Source: UBA10427 sp003500135
GTDB lineage: Bacteria > Bacteroidota > Bacteroidia > Cytophagales > Cyclobacteriaceae
NCBI GenBank assembly: GCA_963966275.1
Contig: CAWZYQ010000012.1
Span: forward strand, 1-45,127
Direction: 5' to 3'
Length of the DNA: 45,127 bases
Part shown: piece by piece, positions 1 through 7,909 of the stretch
How the letters are laid out: the number at the start of each line of letters is the position of its first letter
Numbering within the stretch: position 1 is the stretch's first letter
Notes under the pieces: model-generated
Told to the model about the DNA's origin: nothing
Database searches by the model: none
Seen by the model: the letters and a program-made list of their open reading frames with translations, nothing else
Made by a program: the position numbers and the translations under genes

Positions 1-2
1 AA

Positions 3-50
3 TCCAAGAGTAACCGAGGAATTCCAGAAGTAATAATGAAGGTAGCTTAA
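3..50 (+). CDS. possible 3' end of an upstream gene (partial)
   Basis: An open frame runs from the left edge to a TAA at 48-50 and would encode a C-terminus ending in GIPEVIMKVA. A second frame (1-33) is also open, so the choice is uncertain. Too little is present to name a product. The next gene starts at 200, which leaves about 150 bases of intergenic DNA carrying a promoter. Confidence 0.25.
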   Translation, partial: SKSNRGIPEVIMKVA

Positions 51-104
51 TTCTTGCACCGCTAATAGAACGAAAGTCTTTGCAAATAGTTATTGATGCC
101 CTAA

Positions 105-135
105 ATTGAATTAATATCAAAAAATGCTATTTTTG
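105..135 (+). promoter_or_regulatory. Bacteroidota-type promoter of the amino acid dehydrogenase gene
   Basis: TATTTTTG at 128-135 matches the -7 consensus TAnnTTTG. ATTG at 105-108 lies 19 bases upstream and fits the -33 element. Transcription would begin near 142, about 58 bases before the start codon. Two copies of the palindrome TTTGCAAA (79-86 and 142-149) flank this promoter. Confidence 0.6.
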
Positions 136-199
136 CCATGTTTTGCAAATGGTCCGCACAGCCAACCGCAAAACTAAGAAACACTAACTAATTTTAAAC

Positions 200-1303
200 A
201 TGATTGACGTAAAGGAAGAAGAAAAGGTCAGTAGTTCGGGCATATTCGACCAGTTGGACCTGATGGAGCACGAACAGGTGGTGTTTTGCAACGATAAAGC
301 AACAGGACTCAAGGCAATAATCGGTATCCACAGCACTGTTTTAGGTCCTGCCCTGGGAGGCACTCGAATGTGGAACTATGCTTCCGAGCAAGAGGCTATT
401 ACCGACGTATTGAGGCTTTCGAGAGGCATGACATTCAAAGCGGCCATTTCGGGCTTAAATTTGGGTGGAGGAAAAGCCGTGATCATCGGCGACTCTAAAA
501 AACTTAAAAGTGAAGCCTTTTTGAGAAGGTTTGGTAAATTCATTGAAAGCCTAAATGGAAAATACATCACAGCCGAAGACGTCAACATGAGTCCGGACGA
601 TATGGAATATATCGCCATGGAAACCAGACATGTAACCGGGCTTTCTGAAAACATTGGTGGTGGTGGGGATCCATCCCCAGTAACTGCTTTTGGCGTGTAT
701 ATGGGTATGAAAGCAGCGGCCAAAAAAGCTTTTGGAAGTGATGACCTTTCAGGTAAAAGTGTAGCCGTTCAGGGTGCCGGCCAAGTAGGTATGCATTTAA
801 TTGATTACCTTGCAAAGGAAAACGCAAAATTATATGTATCAGACTTTGATCAAAAGCGTGCCTTGAAGGCTGCGGCTGATCATAATGCGATTGCAGTAGG
901 TCTGGACGAAATTTATGATGTAGACATGGATATTTATGCACCTTGTGCGCTTGGCGCTACTATTAATGACAATACAATAGATCGCCTGAAGTGCAACGTG
1001 GTAGCGGGAGCTGCCAACAATCAACTGGCCGATGAAGAAAAACACGGTAATCAGTTGATGCAGAAAGGCATCGTTTATGCCCCTGACTTTCTTATTAACG
1101 CCGGGGGTTTGATAAATGTAGGGATTGATTATCTTGGTGGTTGGAGTAAAGATCGTGTTTACAAAAAAACCGAAAAAATATTTCAAACAACATTGGATAT
1201 CTTGAACTTGTCAGAAAAAGAAGGTATACATTCGCAAAAAGCAGCGATAAAACTGGCTACCAAGAGAATCCATGAATTAGGAAAAATCAAGACTGTACGC
1301 TAG
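200..1303 (+). CDS. Glu/Leu/Phe/Val dehydrogenase, probable leucine dehydrogenase
   Basis: This NAD-dependent enzyme would reversibly deaminate a branched-chain amino acid to its 2-oxo acid, linking leucine breakdown to ammonia assimilation in the cytoplasm. The N-terminal substrate domain has GGTRMW near residue 53. The two lysines expected in the active site are K80 and K92, the latter in LGGGKA, with the 12-residue spacing of leucine and phenylalanine dehydrogenases. The Rossmann glycine motif GAGQVG is at 192-197. At 367 aa it is normal for the leucine type and too short for a typical glutamate dehydrogenase (about 450). Substrate choice among Leu, Val and Phe cannot be settled from sequence. 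nusB follows after 36 bases. Confidence 0.9.
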   Translation: MIDVKEEEKVSSSGIFDQLDLMEHEQVVFCNDKATGLKAIIGIHSTVLGPALGGTRMWNYASEQEAITDVLRLSRGMTFKAAISGLNLGGGKAVIIGDSKKLKSEAFLRRFGKFIESLNGKYITAEDVNMSPDDMEYIAMETRHVTGLSENIGGGGDPSPVTAFGVYMGMKAAAKKAFGSDDLSGKSVAVQGAGQVGMHLIDYLAKENAKLYVSDFDQKRALKAAADHNAIAVGLDEIYDVDMDIYAPCALGATINDNTIDRLKCNVVAGAANNQLADEEKHGNQLMQKGIVYAPDFLINAGGLINVGIDYLGGWSKDRVYKKTEKIFQTTLDILNLSEKEGIHSQKAAIKLATKRIHELGKIKTVR

Positions 1304-1339
1304 AAAAATATTTGTTTCGTTCTTTGATAAACTGTCCAA

Positions 1340-2512
1340 ATGATAAACCGAAGGACCTTACGCACTAAGGCTGTAAAGGCCTTATTTGCCTATGAAAACT
1401 ACATCAGGGCCAATAAGAAGCTGGCTATCGAACAGATCAACGAGGATTTCGATCCTGATTTGAATTCGATGGAACCATACGACGAAGCGCGAATGTTCCA
1501 AATGCGCCGCGAGGCCATAAGGGCATTTAATGCAATGTTTGCAGGCCGAAAAGCAAGTGAAGATATTGAAGACCTGCCGCATCGTTCAGCAAAAAATGCC
1601 CTGGATGCATATTCAAACAACAATAGTAAAGACCTAAACTGGCTCAAAAAAGACCTGGCCAATGACATCGATCGAATTGTCGACATGCATTACAAAATTT
1701 TGATGATGTTTGTCGAGTGGGGCAAAATCAACAAGCAATTCATCGAAGACAAGCAGAACATGTATGTTTTGGCAGGCAACCAAAAAGTTTTTCGAAAAGT
1801 ACTTCATGACAGTGAAGTAGTGAAATTCATCGAAACGCATAAGGGTCTTAAAGAACAGGTTACCCGTAGGGGTATTGACTGGAAGGAAGATGAGGATCAA
1901 CTTTATGATTGGTACAAAAACATTCTGAATAAAGACGAGGGGTTCAGGGAAAGCCAGAACGAAGAAAAAGTAGATTTCGAAACGGACTGGGACCTGATGA
2001 ATCATATAGCCAGAAAGATCATCTTTTCCAATGAGGTTATCAATACCTATTTTGAGGAAAAAGACCTGAACTGGTCGGAAAACCGTATGATCGTGCGAAG
2101 CCTTGTACTCAAAACTTTAAAGTCCATTAAAGAAAGCAAGGGCGATTTCGAACTGGCGCCAATATCTTTTAACTGGGATGAAGATTTTGAATACTACATG
2201 GAGCTGGTCACGTATACCATACAAGGGTCGAAGGAATTTGACAAGACCATTGAAAAATACCTGAGAAATTGGGAAATTGATCGTATTGCTCTAACTGACC
2301 GGGTTATTTTAAGAGCAGCATTGTGTGAAATACTGGAGTTTACCAGTATACCGGTTAAGGTAAGTATTAACGAATTCGTTGAAATAGCTAAAAGTTTAAG
2401 TACCCCAAAAAGCAAAAATTTCGTAAATGGAATTTTAGACGTGATGTCGCAAAATCTTGGAAAAGAAGGTAAAATAAGAAAAAGCGGCAGGGGATTAATA
2501 GACAATAAATAA
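1340..2512 (+). CDS. nusB: transcription antitermination factor NusB, enlarged form
   Basis: NusB binds boxA RNA with S10 (NusE) and keeps RNA polymerase elongating on rRNA operons. The first 20 residues (RRTLRTKAVKALFAYEN) match the first helix of the family. The last 80 or so residues contain the NusB core, with IALTDRVILRAALCEIL and IPVKVSINEFVEIAK followed by SKNFVNGILD. At 390 aa it is almost three times the E. coli protein (139 aa). The extra length is a charged, helix-rich stretch of roughly 200 residues between the two halves; long NusB forms are usual in Bacteroidota. The ytxH gene starts 8 bases after the stop, so co-transcription is likely. Confidence 0.9.
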   Translation: MINRRTLRTKAVKALFAYENYIRANKKLAIEQINEDFDPDLNSMEPYDEARMFQMRREAIRAFNAMFAGRKASEDIEDLPHRSAKNALDAYSNNNSKDLNWLKKDLANDIDRIVDMHYKILMMFVEWGKINKQFIEDKQNMYVLAGNQKVFRKVLHDSEVVKFIETHKGLKEQVTRRGIDWKEDEDQLYDWYKNILNKDEGFRESQNEEKVDFETDWDLMNHIARKIIFSNEVINTYFEEKDLNWSENRMIVRSLVLKTLKSIKESKGDFELAPISFNWDEDFEYYMELVTYTIQGSKEFDKTIEKYLRNWEIDRIALTDRVILRAALCEILEFTSIPVKVSINEFVEIAKSLSTPKSKNFVNGILDVMSQNLGKEGKIRKSGRGLIDNK

Positions 2513-2520
2513 TATAAGAT

Positions 2521-2823
2521 ATGAGTGGATCTTCAAAATCATTTTTGGCATTCCTGTCAGGGATTGCCGCAGGAGCAGTATTGGGTGTGTTATTCGCACC
2601 AGACAAAGGCGCCAACACCAGGGACAGACTTACTTATCTGCTCGACAAATACAAGCATCAGTTGGAAGACCTTATCGAGGAATACCTGGATAAAGAAGAT
2701 GCTCCTTTTTCACAAGCCCGTCAACAGGGTGACGAGATAGTGAACGTTACAAAAGAAAAAGCAGAAAAATTACTTGAAGATGTTGATGATCTGATCGATC
2801 AGATTAAAGGTGGAAACAATTAA
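2521..2823 (+). CDS. YtxH-domain membrane protein
   Basis: A 100-residue protein with one hydrophobic segment at about residues 8-26, ending in the family motif GVLFAPDKG. The rest is a charged, helical cytoplasmic tail (LEDLIEEYLDKED, KAEKLLEDVDDLIDQIK). YtxH-like proteins are small membrane-anchored proteins of poorly known role, some linked to general stress in Firmicutes. It sits 8 bases after nusB and 13 bases before the lipoprotein gene. The family call is fairly safe; a function cannot be given. Confidence 0.8.
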   Translation: MSGSSKSFLAFLSGIAAGAVLGVLFAPDKGANTRDRLTYLLDKYKHQLEDLIEEYLDKEDAPFSQARQQGDEIVNVTKEKAEKLLEDVDDLIDQIKGGNN

Positions 2824-2836
2824 AAAAAGGATAAAA

Positions 2837-3346
2837 ATGAAATCAGTTAAAGTAGTAGCGCTGTTATCCCTGATTTTCGCGGTATCATGTTCCAGTAGCA
2901 ATACGGAAAAAAGATTACAAAATCTTGAAAAAAGGGTGGCTGAGCTTGAAAAGAATAGCAGGCCTCTGGTTTCCAGCGCTTTAAAAAACAATAACATAGA
3001 ATCAGTTTCGGCAAATGAAAATCTTATCGCTTCTTCAATAAAATTTGATGATGCTGAGTTTGACTTCGGAACTATAAAAGAGGGAGATGTGGTAGAGCAT
3101 ACCTTTAAATTTGTAAATGATGGCGAGGAGCCTCTCATCATTCAGAAAGCAACGGCATCATGTGGATGTACAGTGCCAAGCTGGCCTAAGGAACCTATAT
3201 CTCCGGGGGAATCTGGTGAAATACAGGTTAGATTTGATAGCAAGGGCAAACCTAACCAGCAGACAAAGAGAATTACAATTACAGCAAATACTAATCCGCC
3301 GGTAACAAGATTGACCATTAAGGGAATGGTAACACCGGCAAGTTAA
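2837..3346 (+). CDS. DUF1573 lipoprotein
   Basis: The chosen ATG gives 169 aa with a clean lipoprotein signal: a basic start, a hydrophobic run, then AVSC with the lipidated cysteine at residue 18. An earlier in-frame ATG at 2810 would overlap ytxH and add nine charged residues, spoiling the signal. After the cysteine comes a short coiled coil (RLQNLEKRVAELEKN). A DUF1573 Ig-like domain follows, with DFGTIKEGDVVEHTF and the conserved CGCT motif. Proteins of this type are periplasmic and common in Bacteroidota; their role is unknown. Its place beside yajC suggests an envelope job, but that is inference. Confidence 0.88.
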   Translation: MKSVKVVALLSLIFAVSCSSSNTEKRLQNLEKRVAELEKNSRPLVSSALKNNNIESVSANENLIASSIKFDDAEFDFGTIKEGDVVEHTFKFVNDGEEPLIIQKATASCGCTVPSWPKEPISPGESGEIQVRFDSKGKPNQQTKRITITANTNPPVTRLTIKGMVTPAS

Positions 3347-3361
3347 TTTTTTGAACCTATT

Positions 3362-3676
3362 ATGATAGTGAACACACTTTTATTGCAAGCCCAGGGCGGG
3401 GATGGACTGGCACAGTATGGCAACCTTATCCTTATTGGAGGTATTGTTGTCATATTCTATTTCTTTATGATCCGCCCACAACAGAAGAAGCAGAAAGATC
3501 AGAAAAAATTTATTGAAAGCATCAAAAAAGGAGATGAAGTAGTTACCGTTGGAGGTTTACACGGAAAGGTTTCTGCGATATCGGAATCAACCGTTACCTT
3601 AGATGTTGATCGAGGCGCCAAACTGACCTTTGAGAAAACTTCAATTTCGCTGGATGCCAGTAAACCTAAAAAGTGA
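3362..3676 (+). CDS. yajC: preprotein translocase accessory subunit YajC
   Basis: YajC is a small inner-membrane partner of the SecDF and SecYEG translocon. This 104-residue protein has one transmembrane segment at about 20-37, directly followed by the family signature FFMIRPQQKKQK. A soluble domain with GDEVVTVGGLHGKV comes next. Length and motif order match the family. It lies 15 bases after the lipoprotein gene and 16 before the YbbR-like gene. secD and secF are not in the window. Confidence 0.95.
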   Translation: MIVNTLLLQAQGGDGLAQYGNLILIGGIVVIFYFFMIRPQQKKQKDQKKFIESIKKGDEVVTVGGLHGKVSAISESTVTLDVDRGAKLTFEKTSISLDASKPKK

Positions 3677-3692
3677 TTGAAGAACTCTAGAG

Positions 3693-4670
3693 GTGAGAAA
3701 AAACAAGAATAAGATCGTAGATGATTTTTACAAACGAAGGATAAAGCCCCTAAAAAACCAAAACTGGAAGGCTATTGCCTTGTGTGTCATAACGGCTTCG
3801 ATATTCTGGTTTTTTAATGCCTTGAACAAAGATTATACAACTAGGCTCGAGTATCCTATCATTTTTGAATACAATAGGGATAGTATCGTGTCCACTGTTA
3901 AACTGCCATCCTCCGTTAACATTAATGTAAGTGGCGGGGGGTGGCAGCTTTTTCGAAAAACCATTTCATTTAGCAATGCCCCCCTCTTTGTAAGGCTGGA
4001 AGAACCAACTGAGGTAAATTATCTCACCAGGTATTCCATTATGCCGCTTATAACCGATCAATTTCGCGAACTGAGCATCAATTTTGTTGATACCGACACT
4101 ATACTGCTAGGGTTTGAGCCAAAAACGGAAAGAACGCTCGCACTTGAAGTATCGAACAAGAATCTGAACTTTAGCGAGTATTTCGAACAACTTGATGAAA
4201 TCGCTGTTGATCCCGGTACGATAACTTTATCTGGTCCGGCTTCCTTTTTTGACACACTGGAAAACAGCATTCAAATAGCACCTGAACTAAAAGGGATTGA
4301 CGAAAATATTGAAGCCAGAATATGGCTTTCAAATTATTTGCCCAACCACGTGAAAGCAGAACCTTCAAATGTCACACTTATCATTGAAGTACAGGAGTTT
4401 CAACCCATGCAGCTCATGGTGCCTATAAATAAAATTAATTTTCCAACCGATACTACTACGTATCTTACAGAAAAAGAGGTTCTGACTACTTTTTGGGCGC
4501 TTGAAGAAAGATCAGGTGAAGTTGATGTCAGAGATTTTTTCATCATAGCCGATTACATGGGCTTAAACCCAATGGACTCAACCTTAAAACTTGATTTAAT
4601 TCAAAAGCCGGGTTATGTCCAGAATGTCGAAATTCAACCCGATCGTATAAAGATTGTGCCAAGTAAATGA
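3693..4670 (+). CDS. YbbR-like (CdaR-related) membrane-anchored protein
   Basis: The gene starts at GTG, the first start codon after the yajC stop. A basic N-terminus leads to one transmembrane segment at about residues 26-42, and the remaining ~280 residues are beta-rich and probably periplasmic. Pieces such as LPSSVNINVSGG and VDPGTITLSGPASFFDTLENS fit YbbR repeats. In Firmicutes YbbR (CdaR) controls the di-adenylate cyclase CdaA, but no cyclase gene is nearby here. The stop overlaps the coaE start (ATGA), so translation is probably coupled. The family call is moderately strong; the function is open. Confidence 0.75.
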   Translation: MRKNKNKIVDDFYKRRIKPLKNQNWKAIALCVITASIFWFFNALNKDYTTRLEYPIIFEYNRDSIVSTVKLPSSVNINVSGGGWQLFRKTISFSNAPLFVRLEEPTEVNYLTRYSIMPLITDQFRELSINFVDTDTILLGFEPKTERTLALEVSNKNLNFSEYFEQLDEIAVDPGTITLSGPASFFDTLENSIQIAPELKGIDENIEARIWLSNYLPNHVKAEPSNVTLIIEVQEFQPMQLMVPINKINFPTDTTTYLTEKEVLTTFWALEERSGEVDVRDFFIIADYMGLNPMDSTLKLDLIQKPGYVQNVEIQPDRIKIVPSK

Positions 4671-5254
4671 AAAAGGTTGGCATTACAGGGGGCATAGGAG
4701 CAGGTAAATCCATCGTTTGCCGGGTTTTTCAAAAATTAAATGTACCTGTCTATTTTGCGGATGACAGGGCCAGGTGGTTGATGAATTACGATAAAAAGCT
4801 CGTTGGGGAAATAAAAGGGACATTCGGTCAGAAGGCCTATTTGAACAATAGCGAACTGAACAGAAGATATCTTGCTGACCACGTGTTTTCAAATGTTTCG
4901 GAGTTAACAAAGCTCAATGCACTCGTCCACCCCGCAGTAGCCAGGGATTTCGAATTCTGGTGTCAGGGGCAACAGGGCCAACCCTATGTTTTAAAAGAAG
5001 CAGCGCTTTTAGTTGAAAGCGGAAGTTATAAAAACCTTGCCGCGCTTATTGTGGTAACAGCCCCGAAACAGTTAAGGCTTCATCGTGTATTAATGCGCGA
5101 TGAAGAGCGTTCCGAACAACAAGTGTTGGATATAATGGAAAAACAGGCATCGGAGAATAAAAAGAAAAAGTTGGCTGACTATCTTTTGAATAATGATGAA
5201 AAATCGCTACTTATTCCTCAAATTTTAAAAATTCATCAATCTTTGAAGGACTGA
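4667..5254 (+). CDS. coaE: dephospho-CoA kinase
   Basis: CoaE phosphorylates the ribose 3'-hydroxyl of dephospho-CoA, the last step of coenzyme A synthesis. The P-loop GGIGAGKS is at residues 8-15 and the conserved FADDRAR is near residue 31. LNALVHPAVARDF and the lid-region arginine segment RLHRVLMRDE follow in the expected order. At 195 aa it has the usual length. Its ATG overlaps the preceding stop by four bases. Confidence 0.95.
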   Translation: MKKVGITGGIGAGKSIVCRVFQKLNVPVYFADDRARWLMNYDKKLVGEIKGTFGQKAYLNNSELNRRYLADHVFSNVSELTKLNALVHPAVARDFEFWCQGQQGQPYVLKEAALLVESGSYKNLAALIVVTAPKQLRLHRVLMRDEERSEQQVLDIMEKQASENKKKKLADYLLNNDEKSLLIPQILKIHQSLKD

Positions 5255-5311
5255 TCTGCTTTTTTCCGGCGTTTTTTGCGAAGGCAATCGCTAATTTATT
5301 AATTTCACCAT

Positions 5312-5908
5312 ATGGAGTCTGAATTTGATACGCATTTTTCCGAAGAAGAAAGAACGCGCATATTTGAAGAAGAAATGCTGCCCCATCTTGATTCCGTGTA
5401 CAACTTTGCTTTTCGGGTGACCTATGATGAAGAAATCGCCAAAGATCTTGTACAGGAGTCATATTATCGAGCCTATAAATTTTTGGACTCTTTCCAGCGC
5501 GGAACCAATGCCAAAGCCTGGTTGTTTCGAATACTGAAAAACAACTTCATCAATGATTTCAGAAAACGCAACCGGGAACCTTCAATGGTTGATTATCAGG
5601 AAGTCGAATCATATTATAATTCTGATAAAGCAAAGTCGCCGGTATCGGGCAAACTAAAGCAAGAGCCATTTAGACATGCTATTGGCGACGAAGTTACGAA
5701 TGCAATTAACAGCCTCGATATTGACTTCAGAATGGTCATTATACTTTGCGATCTCGAAGGGTTTACCTATGAAGAAATGGCCAAAATATTGGATATTCCA
5801 ATTGGTACAGTACGCTCCCGCCTGCATAGGGCGAGAAATATACTTAAAGGGAAGCTGATGCAATATGCCAAATCGCTCGGGTACAAAAAGAAGAAAAAAG
5901 ATGAATAA
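5312..5908 (+). CDS. ECF-family RNA polymerase sigma factor
   Basis: This 198-residue sigma-70 family protein has region 2 at about 30-85 (EEIAKDLVQESYYRAYKF, then AWLFRILKNNFINDFRK). Region 4 is at about 134-185 (FRMVIILCDLEGFTYEEMAK and the recognition helix IPIGTVRSRLHRAR). Region 3 is absent, as in ECF sigmas. The resemblance to SigR/RpoE-type stress sigmas, and the next gene being a Cys-rich small protein, suggest redox or envelope stress, but the stimulus is not visible. The C-terminus is strongly basic (KKKKK). The stop overlaps the next start by eight bases. Upstream, TTTG at 5275-5278 has only a weak -7 partner. Confidence 0.92.
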   Translation: MESEFDTHFSEEERTRIFEEEMLPHLDSVYNFAFRVTYDEEIAKDLVQESYYRAYKFLDSFQRGTNAKAWLFRILKNNFINDFRKRNREPSMVDYQEVESYYNSDKAKSPVSGKLKQEPFRHAIGDEVTNAINSLDIDFRMVIILCDLEGFTYEEMAKILDIPIGTVRSRLHRARNILKGKLMQYAKSLGYKKKKKDE

Positions 5909-6173
5909 GTGTAAACTGATGTACCACTTTGACCCGGCCAACGAACTGGGTGATAAAAGCCGAAGGGAGTTGATCCAAAGAATTATAGATGGCCAGGCAA
6001 CTGATGAGGAACAAAAGTGGTTCGATGACAGTGTAACGGATTGCTCCAATTGCGAGTGTAGAAGCTATTGTATACAGGTTAGCGCCCTAAAAGATATTAT
6101 TAGAGAAAATGTTGAGAAGAAAAAGGCGCCGGCAGACTTGCTCGATACTATAAAGAAGAAAATAAAATCATAA
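5901..6173 (+). CDS. probable anti-sigma factor, small Cys-rich protein
   Basis: The ATG at 5901 gives a 90-residue soluble protein beginning MNKCKLMYHFD. An earlier ATG at 5865 would lie deep inside the sigma gene. The centre holds a Cys cluster of spacing C-x2-C-x-C-x3-C (CSNCECRSYC), followed by a helix ALKDIIRENVEKK. The layout resembles RsrA/ChrR-type zinc anti-sigma factors, which have HxxxCxxC, but here the His position is Ser. The eight-base overlap with the sigma gene supports a sigma/anti-sigma pair. There is no membrane segment, so it would sense a cytoplasmic signal. The role is inferred from position and layout. Confidence 0.65.
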   Translation: MNKCKLMYHFDPANELGDKSRRELIQRIIDGQATDEEQKWFDDSVTDCSNCECRSYCIQVSALKDIIRENVEKKKAPADLLDTIKKKIKS

Positions 6174-6751
6174 TGTCGACCGAATCCGGTAAAGCAGTTA
6201 TTTTTTCAGCGCCATCTGGATCAGGCAAAACCACTGTGGTGCATTACCTGCTTGAGCAAATAGATACTTTGGGGTTTTCAATTTCAGCCACAACAAGACC
6301 TCCCCGGCTTTCACATGAAACGCATAGCAAGGACTATTATTTTTTTTCGGCAGAAGAATTCAAAGAAAGGATCGATAACCACGAGTTTATCGAATGGGAA
6401 GAGGTGTATAAAGGCGCCTACTACGGCACCTTAAAATCAGAGATAGACCGATTGTGGAGCAAGGGAAAACACGTGATTTTTGATGTTGATGTTATTGGAG
6501 GCTTAAACCTGAAAAAATATTTTGGAGACCGGGCAAAATCATTTTTTATTAAAGTACCTGACATAGCCATTCTCGAAGAAAGGCTGAGGCACAGAAGTAC
6601 CGAAAACGAGGAGCAATTAAAAAGGCGATTAGAAAAAGTGGAAAAGGAAATGGCCTTCGAGCATCAATTCGATGAGGTGATTGTTAATGAAAACCTTGAA
6701 GAAACTCTTTATGAGGCCAAACAAAGGGTATTGTCTTTTTTAAATAGTTAA
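6173..6751 (+). CDS. gmk: guanylate kinase
   Basis: Gmk phosphorylates GMP to GDP using ATP. The P-loop APSGSGKT spans residues 13-20, and the GMP-binding part SATTRPPR and the segment KDYYFFSAEEF are present. The lid region RHRSTENEEQLKRRLEK follows. At 192 aa it has the family length. The ATG shares one base with the preceding stop (TAATG), suggesting coupled translation with the putative anti-sigma gene. Confidence 0.97.
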   Translation: MSTESGKAVIFSAPSGSGKTTVVHYLLEQIDTLGFSISATTRPPRLSHETHSKDYYFFSAEEFKERIDNHEFIEWEEVYKGAYYGTLKSEIDRLWSKGKHVIFDVDVIGGLNLKKYFGDRAKSFFIKVPDIAILEERLRHRSTENEEQLKRRLEKVEKEMAFEHQFDEVIVNENLEETLYEAKQRVLSFLNS

Positions 6752-6754
6752 ATT

Positions 6755-7327
6755 GTGCGGGTAGGTCTCTATTTCGGTTCATTTAATCCTATACACATCG
6801 GTCATCTGATCATAGCTCAATCTATGATTGATGGCGCCGATATTGAGGAAGTTTGGTTTATCGTGTCGCCACAAAATCCTTTTAAAAGCAGCAAACAACT
6901 TTTACACGAATTTGACCGCTACGAAATGGTCTATTTGGCCATAAAAGACAATGATAGGTTTAAAGTAAGCGACATCGAGTTTCAAATGCCCAAACCGAGC
7001 TATACAATCGACACATTAACCTATCTTACGGAAAAGCATCCTATTAATGACTTCGTTTTGATTATAGGCTCTGATAATCTGACCAGTTTCCATAAATGGA
7101 AAAATCACAAAGCAATTTTAAAACATTATGGGCTGCTGGTTTATCCCCGGCCCGGAACCACAGACAGTGAAATTTCAGGTCATCCGAATGTTAAACAGGT
7201 TGAAGCGCCTTTATTGGATATCTCTGCCACGTTTATAAGAAAAAAAATCCGGCAGCGGAAATCTGTTAGGTACCTGGTGCCGGATGCCGTTCTGACCTGC
7301 ATTGAAGATAGAAAATTCTATCAATAA
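6755..7327 (+). CDS. nadD: nicotinate-nucleotide adenylyltransferase
   Basis: NadD joins AMP from ATP to nicotinate mononucleotide, giving deamido-NAD on the way to NAD. The nucleotidyltransferase motif GSFNPIHIGH is at residues 8-17, and the second signature ISATFIRKKIR lies near the C-terminus. Length is 190 aa. The start is GTG, three bases after the gmk stop, and the family N-terminus (RVGLYFGSFNP) begins directly there. It ends only nine bases from the stop of the opposing frr gene. Confidence 0.95.
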   Translation: MRVGLYFGSFNPIHIGHLIIAQSMIDGADIEEVWFIVSPQNPFKSSKQLLHEFDRYEMVYLAIKDNDRFKVSDIEFQMPKPSYTIDTLTYLTEKHPINDFVLIIGSDNLTSFHKWKNHKAILKHYGLLVYPRPGTTDSEISGHPNVKQVEAPLLDISATFIRKKIRQRKSVRYLVPDAVLTCIEDRKFYQ

Positions 7328-7336
7328 CCATCGCAA

Positions 7337-7897
7337 CTATACTTTCATAATCTCTTCTTCTTTCTTTTGAAGGAGTTCCTCAATTTGGGCTACATATTTA
7401 TCTGTAAGCTCCTGCACAGTTTGTTCTGCTTTTTTCACCTCATCTTCAGAAACGTGCTGTTTAAGCAGCTTTTTAATGTGGTCATTTGCGTCCTTTCGAG
7501 CATTTCTCACACTTATTCGGCCATTCTCAGCCTCATGCTTACTTTGTTTTACCAGCTCTTTTCGACGCTCCTCAGTAAGGGGTGGGATATTCAGGCGAAT
7601 AACTTCTCCATCATTTTGAGGGTTCAGCCCAAGGTCGCTGTTGATAATGGCCTTTTCGATTTCACCAAGCATATTTTTTTCCCAGGGTTTTACCATTAGC
7701 GTACGCGCATCTGGAGTGGTTACCGATGCGACCTGATTAATGGGTGTCTGGCTGCCATAATAGTCAACATAAATGTCATCGAGCATATTGGGCATAGCCC
7801 TGCCGGCGCGTATATGTGCCAAAGTGTGCTTTACATGTTCAATGGCCTTTTCCATGTTCTCTTTGGCATCTTCAATATAAAATTCTATATCTTCCAT
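7337..7897 (-). CDS. frr: ribosome recycling factor
   Basis: RRF works with EF-G to split the ribosome after termination. This 186-residue reverse-strand protein has the family's helical ends and conserved parts: AHIRAGRAMPNMLDDI, PINQVASVTTPDAR, and IRLNIPPLTEERRKELVK. It lies 12 bases downstream of pyrH, the common pyrH-frr pairing, so the two are probably co-transcribed. No hairpin terminator is visible before the opposing nadD gene. Confidence 0.97.
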   Translation of the reverse strand: MEDIEFYIEDAKENMEKAIEHVKHTLAHIRAGRAMPNMLDDIYVDYYGSQTPINQVASVTTPDARTLMVKPWEKNMLGEIEKAIINSDLGLNPQNDGEVIRLNIPPLTEERRKELVKQSKHEAENGRISVRNARKDANDHIKKLLKQHVSEDEVKKAEQTVQELTDKYVAQIEELLQKKEEEIMKV

Positions 7898-7909
7898 GGT
7901 TTCAGTTAT

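Noticed and set aside
2810..2836. An earlier ATG for the DUF1573 lipoprotein.
   Set aside because: It overlaps ytxH and adds charged residues in front of a complete lipoprotein signal; the ATG at 2837 fits better.
5865..5900. An earlier ATG for the small Cys-rich protein after the sigma gene.
   Set aside because: It lies inside the sigma factor's C-terminal codons; the ATG at 5901 gives the usual short overlap.
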